From Notospermus geniculatus (taxonomy: Eukaryota; Nemertea; Pilidiophora; Heteronemertea; Lineidae), in assembly GCA_002633025.1 (NCBI GenBank), contig NMRB01001292.1, forward strand, positions 118,334 to 182,333: a stretch of 64,000 bases of DNA, read 5' to 3'. The notes under the pieces were generated by a model. The model made no database searches. It was given only the letters and a program-made list of their open reading frames with translations, and was not told the DNA's origin. The first letter of the stretch is position 1; the number at the start of each line of letters is the position of its first letter. The position numbers and the translations under genes were made by a program. This document shows positions 12,801-24,800 of this stretch, in pieces.

Positions 12801-15800
12801 TGCATTTATGAAAATAAAAAATCTCTTGAATAAAGTAGGGCTTGAAAAGGGGTTTACTTGTGCAGTAGTCAGTATATAGAGATCCTCACCACTTTGGTTT
12901 TTCAACCCCATTTACCCTTCCAAAGGGTTTCCCTTCGATAATTTAACCTCTCATATTTTGCAAACCCTCTAGATCCTGCATTTTCCTTTTTGCTTGCTGA
13001 TAAAGTATAATTCACCCTAACTTCAACGTGGGCAAAGTGCCAGGCCTGTGCAACAGACAACATGAAGTGAACACAATGATTAAACCACAAATCACAATAT
13101 TGGGGTGTCGGGGTGGCGCAGTGGAAACATCGGCGCCTGCCACCACTGAGGTCGCGGGTTCGATCCCCGGTCGTGCAAGTGGCTTTATGTGGTAGAGAGG
13201 GCGATCTCTCCTCGACATCGTAGGTTTCCTCCGGGGTCTCCGGTTTCCTCCTACATATCGTTAATATCGCCCAATATTGTTTGATGAGTAGCTATAATGC
13301 CCTCAGTGGGCACTTGCACTCCTGAGATAATATTTAAAAAAAAATCACAATATTTACCAGTTGACTGAGTACAACCTTGGAGTGTTTTCTACAGGCTGTT
13401 CAAGTGACTGCAACATGGATTATTTACCACCGACTTTTGCACATTTCCAAGCTTGGCACTTTGCCCATGTTGAAGTTAGGGTGAATTATGCTTTAATCAT
13501 ATACCTCTGAACTTCTTGATTTCTCATGTTTGTTTGAAAAGAAAAACCACTTCATAATAAATTATGGAGGGAATAAAATTCTTGATTGATTGACTTTGAA
13601 ATGGAGAGGTTAATATTCATCCTTAGAACGAGAACACAAAGGCAAGATATAGTCTCTCCAGACTTTATCGGACCAATAAAAACTTAGTTTTCTGAACTGA
13701 TCCCCAAGAGAGGTTAGATACTCTCCGAGAACGAGAGCAACTTCTAGTTATTGTCAGTCTTAAGACAACTCTTAAGACTGACAACAACTAGAAGTTGCTC
13801 TCGTTCTCGGAGAGTGTCTAACCATAACTAGAAGTTGCTCTCATTCTCGGAGAGTGTCTAACCATAACTAGAAGTTGCTCTCATTCTTGGAGAGTGTCTA
13901 TCCACAACTAGAAGTTGCTCTCCTTCTTGGAGAGTGTCTAACCACAACTAGAACTTGCTCTCCTTCTCGGAGAGTGTAACACAAACTAGGTTGCTAGGTT
14001 GCTCTCGTTCTCGGAGAGTGTCTACTAGAAGTTGCTCTCCTTCTCGGAGAGTGTCCAACAACAACTAGAAGTTGCTCTCGTTCTTGGAGAGTGTCTAACA
14101 ACAACTAGAAGTTGCCCTCCTTGGAGAGTGTCTAACAACTAGAAGTTGCTCTCGTTCTCGGAGAGTGTCTAACCTCTCTATTATCTTACAACAGTACCCC
14201 CGGAGCCGGTCATATAGTTTTGATTCCTGGGTGAGTACCTGTTGGTGTGACTACAATGTAGCTTGATGTGTAGGTGTCACACTCCACCGTCTAACGAAGG
14301 AAAAATTGTGTTATTCTGACGTATCTGAATCTGATGCCTCAGCTTCTTCACTCTAAAGGGGTCTATCCATGGGACTGTTTTCTTGCAGAAGTTGGCTCTC
14401 AATGGGCAATTCACCGTTGTTTGTTTTCGTATAGCATACACTGACACCAATGGCCAGTGTTCTAGTCAGAAATTTTTCCAAACAAGGACTGCATTTTCCT
14501 AGGATTTTAAAGCCCCACTGTATTGAATGTGAAAAACGCAAATCATCGCCGCGATTCTCGCAAGACGTCACGATGTCAGCATAGTGTAAAATGTACTACG
14601 CTCTGTCAGAATACATTAGAGCTCTCCCTGCAGTGTTTTCCAATGCGTGCTGAAAACTAGGCCTTGATTCTGTGAAGTGCGTATCAGGCAAGCATTTTGG
14701 GGACTTTCACGAGGCTATGGGACCTCTATGTGCACTCTCCTAACTTTTTGAAAATATCGTAAAATTCAATACTGTGGGGCTTTAAGGCCCTGGATTTTTA
14801 AACAGGGTGGGAGTGAAATTCAAACAGGGTGGTGTAATAGAAAATGTATTGCAAGTTACATTTTCAAACAGGGTGGTAAAAATTTGAACAAAACAGGGTG
14901 GTAAAATGACCTCTGAATTTTGAACAGGGTGGTACCGCCCTGTTTAAAAGGCTTGGTGAGAACACTGATGACATGAAGAACTGCTAATGGTTGAGTCGCC
15001 CATAAAGAGCCGACTTGCATGAGAAAATTCTCCTTTGGATACATGTAGGTGCCTTTAGAATCCGTGACTTTTAAAACAGGCCTTTTTCTGCTAAAATGTG
15101 GTTAAAATTCCCACCTTTGTACAGGTTTTCGACAGGCTTTGTTCCAGAGTAAATGTTGCTGTGTCTGTCAATTCTCGACTTATTTTTCGCAAGCAAGAAC
15201 AAAGAAAGAATACTCAGGCCTCTGTAAACTGCAGAGAAATTGTGGTAAAGTAATTGGTGAAGTTAAAATGTGCAAACAGACCTACCTTGTTTTTATGAGC
15301 TTTGGAATAATTAAGTTTAACAAACATAATACTCAGCTTGGCTTTCAGAATAATGTGATTTTCTTTGTATAACCTGATTTTTTAAAAACGTAGATTCTTA
15401 AAGTGTCAGAAGAAGCATAACCCCCTCTGCAAGAGATCTTGCTCACTCTCAGGTCATAAGGCCAAGTAAAAAAATACTCATGTTTATCGTCCCCGCCCGT
15501 GCCTAAAATCAGGGCCGCACCAAAATTTTTTTTATTCTTTATTTTTGAATTTTGCACCAGAAAAATACTCCGCACAAGCACAATAGTGCTTCCGCTGTAT
15601 GTTTGTTGAGTCATAGGCCTACAATTGATTTGTTAGTGCTGTTAGTGAGGCAGAAATTGAAAGTAAAAAAGCAACAAAGACTGACTGTGACCATGGTCGA
15701 TGGTGACTCATTGTCATCTGAGGGGCAATATTCATGATATTACCCTCTGGAAACCCATCTTCCAAAATAAAAAATAAAAATAAAAAGTGCCCCCCTTGCC

Positions 15801-18800
15801 AATTTTGAGGGACCAGGTGGACGATAAACATAAGTATTTTTTTACTTGGCCTAACAAACCACTGATTCACAAACAAATCAGTATTGTTTACCCTGGACAG
15901 TGCTCAAAAAGTTGCTCGTTATTTGCCATTTGCGACTGTGACTCAAGACTTTGCTAATGAATGCAATAAGGTCACAATTTGGTGATTAAAAAGTCACTTT
16001 TTAATTGCATTTATTCGCAAAAGTCCAAATCAAGGCGTACTCTGTACTTCTAACAGGCACTCAGAATGCCAGGAAATCACTTCTTCCATTGCCTTTGATT
16101 TCAGAATTTTTCTGGGGAGGCCTCTCATCAGGGCCTGCTTCCGACATGCATGGTCATGGCGAATGACATTTGATTTCAATCCAACTTGCCAGTCGGCGAG
16201 TCAGCCTTTGGCTGAATTTTTGAGCACTGCTGGATGTTATTAGTATTACCCATTTAGAATTTACCTGATTTAATAAAAACATTATCGAGTGTGCATCAAT
16301 ATAATCCACGAAACAACCTCGAGTCACTGGACATTGTTTGTGCTGTAAGGCATTTTGCAGTATCTGACAAGAATTCTATTTCTGTTGGCCATGGGCGACA
16401 GATGTTGGCTAAACAAGGCTGTTGAAAAAAATTCCTATAAATCAAATTGCGTGTTGGTGTGTAGGTTGTGTAATTTTCAGTCAGTCCAGGTTTGTTAAAT
16501 AAAATAGACAATCAGATCATTGGAATGTTTAAACTCACTTGACAAAGCCTACGTTTTGCCAGCAGTATCTTGGCGAACTGCACATGTGGAATGCAAAATA
16601 CTGAAAGGAGAATCAGCATTTTGCTGAATTTTTTTCTGGTCTGAATCGCAAGTGCCCGTTCCATACTTCCACCCTAGGGTGCAGGTATTGGCCCGTATTC
16701 TAGAAGCCTCCTTAACTCAAAGGTCCACTTTAAGCTTTTGTATTCTCCCCTGCAAACAATAGCTAAAGGTTAAACCTTAGACTAAAGGAAGCTTCTAGAA
16801 TACGGACCATAGTCTTCATCTGGACTTGGGGTATTTGATGTTCTTCCACCCTAGTGTGCAGGTACATGTATAGTCTTCGGCTAACTTCGGGTATTTGATG
16901 TTCTTCCACGCTAGTGTGCAGGCATAGTCTTCATCTGACATGTCTGAACTTGAGGTATTTGATGTTCTTCCACGCTAGTGTGCAGGCATAGTCTTTAGCT
17001 GAACTTGGGGTATTTGATGTTCTTCCACCCTAGTGTGCAGGCATAGTCTTCAATATGAACTTGGGGTATTTGATGTTCTTCCACCTGAGTATGCAGACAG
17101 AGTCTTCGGCTGAACTTGGGTTGAACTTGGGGTATTAGGCAGAGTCTTTGGCTGAAACTTGGGGTATTTGTTGTTCCACCACAGTATGCAAACATAGTCT
17201 TCGGCTGATCTTTGGGTATTTGTTGTTCCACCATAGTTTGCAAACATAGTCTTTGGCTGAAACTTGGGGCCGTATTCTAAAAGCTTCCTTAAGTGTAAGG
17301 TCGACCTTTAGCTATTGTTTGCAGGGTAAAATACAAAAGATTAAGGTTGACCTTACACTTAAGGAAGCTTCTAGAATACAGCCCTTGGAGTATTTGTTGA
17401 ACTCCGTTATAGTATGCAATCATAGGGCCGTATTCTGGAAGCTTCCTTTACTCTAAGGTTTACCTTTAGCTATTGTTTGCAGGGCAGAATACAAAAGCTT
17501 AAAGTGGACCTTAGAGATAAGGAGGGTTCTAGAATTCGGGCCATAGGGTCGTATTTTAGAATGTTCCTTAACTTTAAGGTCCACCTTAAATCTATTGTTC
17601 TCGATGGTTTTACAATAGACTTAAGGTCGACCTCAACGTTAAGGAACGTTCTAAAATATGACCCAGGGGTATTTGATGTTCGACCATAGTATGCAAACAT
17701 AGTCTTTGGCTGAAACTTGGGGTATTTGATGTTCGACCATAGTATGCAAACATAGTCTTCGGCTGAAACTTTGGGTATTTGTTGTTTCACCATAGTATGC
17801 AAACATAGTCTTCGGCTGAACTTGAGGTATTTGATGTTCTTCCACCCTAATGTGCAGGCAGTGTCTTCGGCAGTTCGATGAATGTAATGTCACTGTAGTT
17901 ATACACTTTGCATGAAATCTTATTTCCCTTTTCCCTGCATCGTCAGTACGACTAAAATCGCGTGTTGTGTTGTTGTCATCATTGAAGAATCGTTTGTCAG
18001 TTGGTCCTCTTTGAAGTTTGATGATGAGTTGGGGTCTGTACTGTGTTATTTTGTGAAGAATTATCAAAGGGGGTTGTTCATTTTCGTCACTTGAGGTATC
18101 TGTGATCCTTGGGGAAAATGGAAAACGCAATGCACTTGCAAATTGCATGGATTATTTGTTGTGCTGTACACAGTACAGAATAATCGCTGCAATTTGCAGC
18201 TTCATAGCTTTCTCCATTTTCTCAAGGATCACCTCTCAGATTCCTCAATTGACGAAAATGAACAGCCCCTTTACGTCAGATGACAGTGGAAGAGAGCCCT
18301 CTCTCCACAAAACATTTTTGCCTAAGTGGTTCTTCTATTGTTGTGCAAAATGTTTTCATGAGAATTTGCCAGATTTGGTTCTGTGTCATGCAGTTTCGTC
18401 TGTAGTGGATAATTTCACTGAAAATTTACGAGTTTGGGGGTGAATAAGTTGGAGATGGTGCCTTCCTAGTTGTGTGGTGGTCTACATGGTCTTGGAAAAC
18501 CCAGCGGATGTCGCGTTTGAGGAAAGTGTTAATGGCCTTGGTGAACCCGCACATTTCAATACTGACACGTACTACACAACAGGTAAACAGTAGCTAGGCC
18601 TAGTAGATCAATGCACAGGCAATCTGACAGCCCTTGTTGATCATTCAGCGACATCCGCCAGGTTTTCCTAGACTGCCACACATTTGTGGTTCAACTTGAA
18701 CTGTTGTCAAAGATGAACTCATTTCATGAATTTTTGTTGCAGGATTCCGATTCATCTAGTTCTAGTCTCGATGATGATGATGATGATTCCGATGTTGCAA

Positions 18801-21800
18801 CAAGCCTACCTCTCATTCGAGTGGATCCTCCGAGAGATGGCGAACTGAAGAAACGTCAGATTCATGCGGGGGTTAAACCAGAAGTTGGAGAAAGTCCGAC
18901 ACGACACAGGACGCTTAGCCTTGATGAAACATCAACCTCACCCCCGGGGATGGAGAAGAAGAGATCAGCGTCGGTTCCAGCTACGAAGGCACCCGCAATC
19001 GATACCCCAGACGGTCAGGTTTCGCCGGAGGCTGAATGTGTTGGCCATAAAAAATCATCTAGTGGGTCACTTCCAGGGAGTCGCAAGAGCTCCGATGCGT
19101 CTAACAAAGCTCCCGCTGGGGGAACACCCAGAAAAAGCTCATTGAAAACCACAGATTTGAGGATGGCTTTTTTGAGTCGACAGCCAAGCGACAAAGACAT
19201 GAAAAGTCCGATGTCCTCGGAATCGATGCGTTCGACTCCGGAGGTTGCAGCCCAGCAGTTTCATGTCGAGGCGGGATACGCCGCAGAGCCGTCACGTATG
19301 TTCGAGAGTGAAAGTGGACCAATGATATCTGATCGAAGCCAGAAAGACTTGCCAGAGTATACAACTGACCCTCAGGCCGCCAAAGTTCAGTTCCATTTGG
19401 GTAAGGCCTAATTCTTATTTTTCTGGTCTCGTTTGATTAAACGGAAGAAGGATATTTGCCCTGGCAGTCTTCTTGGTCTCTACCCCCGAGCTTGAGACTT
19501 GGAGTTAAAGTGTGCTTCACCTAACTTCAACATGGGCAAAGTGCCACGCCTGTGCAACAGGAACACAATAGGGTCGTTTAGATGACAGGCAAAAATCCAC
19601 ATGCGATCCGATCGAATCCAATTGTGGTTCAAAACTTGCGTATAAACGCTACCCAATGCGGTCCAATGTGGATTTTCGACCACATACGACCACATTCAAA
19701 TCTCGTCTAAATGCAAATGAGACCGATACGGGTCGATCGGACCCAATCAGATTGAATCTGAATGTGTTTTTTTCGCTTGTTGTCTAAACGGGCCTAATGA
19801 TTAAACCACAAACCACAGTACCAGTTGACTGAGCAAACCTTGGATTTACTATGCTCATGGAAAGTAAACCAAGTGATCCTAATATCATTAGGGAACTGCG
19901 ACATGGATTATTTACCACAGACCTGTGCACATTTCCAAGCTTGGCACTTTGCCCATGTTGAAGTTAGGGTGAATCATACTTTAGAACTGTTCATGTGTTG
20001 TTGTGCAACTTAGCATTCATCTCAAGAATGGTTCGACATCACCAGTGCTTGAAGGGAGAGGCGCGCGATCGCGCTCGAGCACCATCACGCGCCTAAATTG
20101 CCGTCAAGGCGAGTGAAAAATGGCGCACGCCGAAAAAATCAAAACATCAAAATCCGTGCGCCTACCATTTTCTTCGTTCGATACTTGGATCTTCCGTCAA
20201 TGATGTAAACAAGCTGATGTATTCTGCCCATTCCTCATCAATATGATCGAGAAACGCCACTAGCTTTGGACATCACAATGCGACTTCAGCATTTCAATCT
20301 GACAGACACCGTTACATTTCCAAGTCCATTTCTCCCAAACCTCTGCTTGCATTCTTCAATAATTTATTTGGCTCTCATCCAGGAAGAATGCTCTTTCCAG
20401 TCATACCAAATTTGTGTGCCAATTTCTTTTCAGTAAACATATATTTACTTAAAATGACTGAACTTACTTGCGACCGCTGGCCTTTCGGCCGCATGGTATC
20501 AACGATCTTTTTGGCGGGAAAATGCTATAACAAGAGGGCCATCGATCTGATGCTCAACTGCATTCAATAGTAATCATCAGCTGACAAGATGGTCTTATGC
20601 AAAACGTGGGAGGAATTACCTCCAAGGCAAAACGAATACTTGTATTGGTATTGGTTTTTTTTTACAAGGGATTAGCATTATGTAGGTGTATTGGAAGTGT
20701 TTAACCCATTCCAACGTGACCACATTTGAAGTTTTAACCCCTTGATCACTAAAGATATTTTTATCACTTTAATCAACTTATAGACAGTGAAATATTTACT
20801 CAGAATGCTTGTTTACAGTACACATACATGTATTATTGTAATTTAACCCTTTGATCCCTGAACAAGGACAATGTTCTAGGCAGAATAATTCTGGTACAGA
20901 TGCCGTAGCTGTGTCTGGTACAGGATAATGATCTGGTTGGCATAAAAAAATAGAGCACCTAGACCCATTTAGGTGAGCCTTTTTTCACTCGCCTTGGTAT
21001 TTTTCCCTTCAAGCACTGCATCACCCCTACCCCCAAAGTCCTACATTTGTATTGATCGGAGAAACCATGTTTGAATGAGATTAAAACAAATGTTTTCGTT
21101 TTTCAGGGGGTGAAGACGATGAAGAGGACCATTTACGCGAGACGGAGGCTCTTATGGCCAACTATGATCAAACATCGACTGATCTTGGACAGATACCAAT
21201 TCCAGAGGTGCCAATGATGGAAGAAAAATCAGAATCGGAGCCCGAATTAAAGGAAAAGTAGGTACCCAAGGGTATCAAACAACATTTTGTTAAGCCGGCA
21301 GCATACCAGGCGATATCGCAGGCGATCTACTTGCCACTGACAGAGATGCCAACCCTACGGATTTGCCCGTATTTTCTACGCATATTTGCTCCTCTTATGT
21401 TAGTACGCTCGTAGTCCCTTTTCCTACGCCCAAACTGAAAAAAACTGACGCTCAAAAACAATCGTTCAAATTTACCGCGAGCGCCAGCGGTAGTGGAGCG
21501 GCAATGACGAGGACCAGTCTAATGACGAACATTGCCGAAGCAAAACCGATCTCAAGCCGAACTGTGAGTCTCGAGCATGCACTGCACTTCAAGCAGTGTG
21601 TTCCACTACAGCATGTGTACATATGAAATCAGTTTTGAGCACGACTGCGTAATGGTAGGTGGCGTTTCTTGCGTGGATTTGTGGCGGTTCATCTTGTGTC
21701 GTCGGGACTTTTTCACTTCTCTGCGACCCGAAATGGATGTGGACAAGGGACTACATGGGACTACTGACAACCACCATCAAAAGTATTTAATTTAGGGTGA

Positions 21801-24800
21801 TTTATTACTGATATCCAATCATTGACCTGATTCTAAAGGCCTAGATCAGTGAGAATCGATGATTTGGATGATTGTTGATATTTGCCTGATTTTCGGTGGT
21901 CTGAATTGAAGATTTCTATCTCGTTATCCGGTCAGTTCTCTGAATCTTAATGTATACATGTATGTACATGTACTTCAACAAGGCCTACTGATCTAAAAAT
22001 CTGATCACTAACATGTAATACAGGTAATAACATGTATATTGAATTCAGAATCATTGTGTAATTCTAGGGGGATAGTGCTGACTGATGTCAGTTTGGGGGA
22101 GGGGCAGTTGGTGAAGTACCATGAATGCCATGGGCATGATGGGTAAAAAAAGAAAGATTGATTTGGAAGAATTTGGGGTGGCGCAGTTGAAACATCCATG
22201 CCTGCCACCAATGAGGTCACGGGTTCAATCCCAGGTCATTCCGGCGGCTTAAGGCTGATTCATAGTCCGTCCGGATTTTGCGCCGACTATGATCAATTTC
22301 ACTGCGTGTGCACATTCACGTCGTGGAAACCTGCGATCAGTTTCATGCGCTTGACGGTCCGCAAGCGAGTATGAATCAGCCCTTATAGGAGAGTCAGGCT
22401 CTCCTCAACATCGTCGGTTTCCTCCGGGGGCTCTGGTTTCCTCCTAGATACCGTAAAATCGCCAGAATTGTTTGATGTCGCGATGAGTAGCTAATGCTCT
22501 GAAACTCTTGAAATAATATTTTTTGAGAAAAATTTGGGACTCAGAATTTACAAATTCATGTTCCACGATCCTTATCATCATTTTAACACGGTCAAGAGAC
22601 AGCTATCCTATCTTATTTGCAAAGTACAAAACTATCTTAAGATAAACAGTTAGGTTGTGCTTCTTGTTGTCCTTGGCATAAAATTTGATTTGTGCTTGAG
22701 GGGTTGTTCTTGATATTTCATAAGTGGCCAGGCCACTGCCGTGGGACCTGGGTAATTGAAAATATCAATGCCGAAGGGCATAAATCTACATTATTCTAGG
22801 TAAGAATATACTGGTAAGTTGTTACACATGTACCGATATTTGAAATGCAGGAAACTCTCTTGCCTGCGGGCTTCGAGTTGTTCGACTTCTTCTGTGCAAA
22901 ATTGAAAAAATCTTGTGGTTTGGTGGACTTTGCAAACAGCGACAGTTGATACGGTACATGTACATGTACATTCCATCGGGGCTGAACCCATCACAGCGGT
23001 AGAGGTGTCATCCGACTTCACACTTTAACCCCAGTCTATCCTGAAACCTTTCAGTAGACCTGGTAGAATTCAGAGATGAGCTGCTCATTCAGCACTACAA
23101 TCTGAGCATTTCCAACCTAACCAGCGCCCATTATACACCTGGGTGGAGAGAGGCCAGTGAGGCAAAGAGACTTGCCCAAAGTCTCACGCCCAGTGGGATT
23201 CGAACCCGGGACCCTGTGACCGCTTGTCGGAGACCTGAACCACTACACCACAGTGGCATCATTGGCCCTGGTACATAGTACGGAACAGGCCATCTCAAGC
23301 TGCTCATGTTCCTCACATTTGGACATGTTTGATGGGGTCTTTTACTTGGCAAAGGAACAAGGTACAAGGCACCATGGCTTACTGTCCCATCCCATGCGAC
23401 GGCCATGAAAAACCAGCGACAGTGCTCTGTGATAATTGTACATTGACATCTTGCACAGTGGAGTGGTGTGAAGAAATTGACTGAAATGACACCATCTTAA
23501 TGCGAACAGCTTAAAAACTTGTTGGAAGTAGGCCTCAGGACTTGACATATTCATTTTCAATGTTTGTAAGAATGCTGCGAGCCAGGGAAAGATGCCACGT
23601 TCCAAGTAGTGGCCTTGGTGAAATTCAAGACCCTGTAGCGTGGTGTGAATGTGTTCAGGCTTGTTTGGTGCAAAAACGTGAGAATTTTGGATAAATTCCC
23701 ATGTTGTGATTTTCCGTCGCATTACAGGGAGGTACATGTCTTGAGTTCGATAGTACACTTTCGATTTTCTGTACTCAATTTCTGTGTTCCAACAACTGGC
23801 AGCAACTCAGGTATCATCCGGGGCGTTGAGACTCGACGAGACTAGGTTTCGTTCAGAAAACTGGCACTGATCAGTTGCAAGCCCGCGTACATTGCAGCGA
23901 CTGAATGAAACTGGGTACAACTAGTCGCCAGAAAGTTGAACATGTGCAACTTGCGGCGACTGGCAAAATCTCAGTTCCAGCAAGTCGCAAGGGTGCGTAC
24001 ATCGACCGTTTCTGGCAGATCAGTGGCCTCCAGTTCCAGCTGGATCCTCCCACTCCCAGTCGCCAGAAGCGCAGTGGCGACTTGTTGTCTCCAGCCGCAA
24101 GTGTGATGTACGGTCGGTGTGCTTAATGTTGAAGATGAGTTACATTTCATCATTGTGTGTGAGCCCTCATTTCATCGTATTGACTTTTCAATCACTTCTA
24201 ACATTGTTTAAGAATGAGACTCGTTCGACATGTCGGACATCAGGTTTTGACATCAGCCTACCCGGTTGTGGCCTGCTTATGACCTGAACTTAAATTGAAG
24301 TGGGTTTCGTCGTGTTTGTATACAGGTGAAGCGGGCAGTAGTAGGGCAAATAATAATCAAAGAATTTGGAGGTAACACTTGACTTCTTGTACTTAGATAA
24401 CCTGCCACTTTGTGAAATTAGGCCTAGAGCACAGGCCTTTCAATTACCGGTACATAGAATTGGTTAGACCCTGTATTTCTTAAGCCTAGTTCATACTCCG
24501 CCGCAGGGCCATCATCGGTGACTGATCGTGCGATATCGCGTTGACGCCGATCCCCGTCATGTGAGGACATTCTGCAGAACATGTTTTGAAGTATAATTAT
24601 TATAAAGGAAGATGACACCAGAAAGGGGCTGTTCATTTTCGTGATCCTTGAGAAAGTGGAGAAAGCTACGAAGCTGCAAATTGCAGCGATTATTCTGTAC
24701 AGCACAACAAATCATCCCTGCAATTTGCAAGTGCATAGCTTTTTCCGTTTTCCCAAGGATCACAACTCAGATTCCTCAAGTGATGGAAATGAACAACCCC

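Larger units (their letters stand above)
16665..17880. repeat. ~57-bp minisatellite with embedded foldbacks (module A)
   Basis: Unit: CATAGTCTTCGGCTGAACTT, GGGGTATTTGATGTTCTTCC, ACC[C/A]TAGTRTGCARRCA, repeated irregularly. Foldbacks sit at 16690, 17267, 17425 and 17546. Predicted proteins across it are translations of the repeat. Confidence 0.8.
3206..21345 (+). repeat. Module A: first copy of the exon 1-5 region
   Basis: This segment and 21782-36750 are head-to-tail copies. Both begin at AGTATTTAATTTAGGGTG and both run past exon 5 for about 80 bp (GTAGGTACCCAAGGG onward). The five exons of the two copies differ at 18 of 1148 positions by my count, 15 of them synonymous. Introns align closely but are broken by element insertions found in one copy only. 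The copies are either alleles placed in series by the assembler or a true tandem duplication. Confidence 0.9.

Noticed and set aside
13784-14173. CRISPR-like array (regular ~37-bp repeats)
   Set aside because: Units abut without unique spacers, in an intron of a eukaryotic gene.
16995-18148. Minus-strand frames of 65-165 codons
   Set aside because: They are translations of the ~57-bp minisatellite and foldbacks (repeating [12 protein letters not shown]-like words), not genes.
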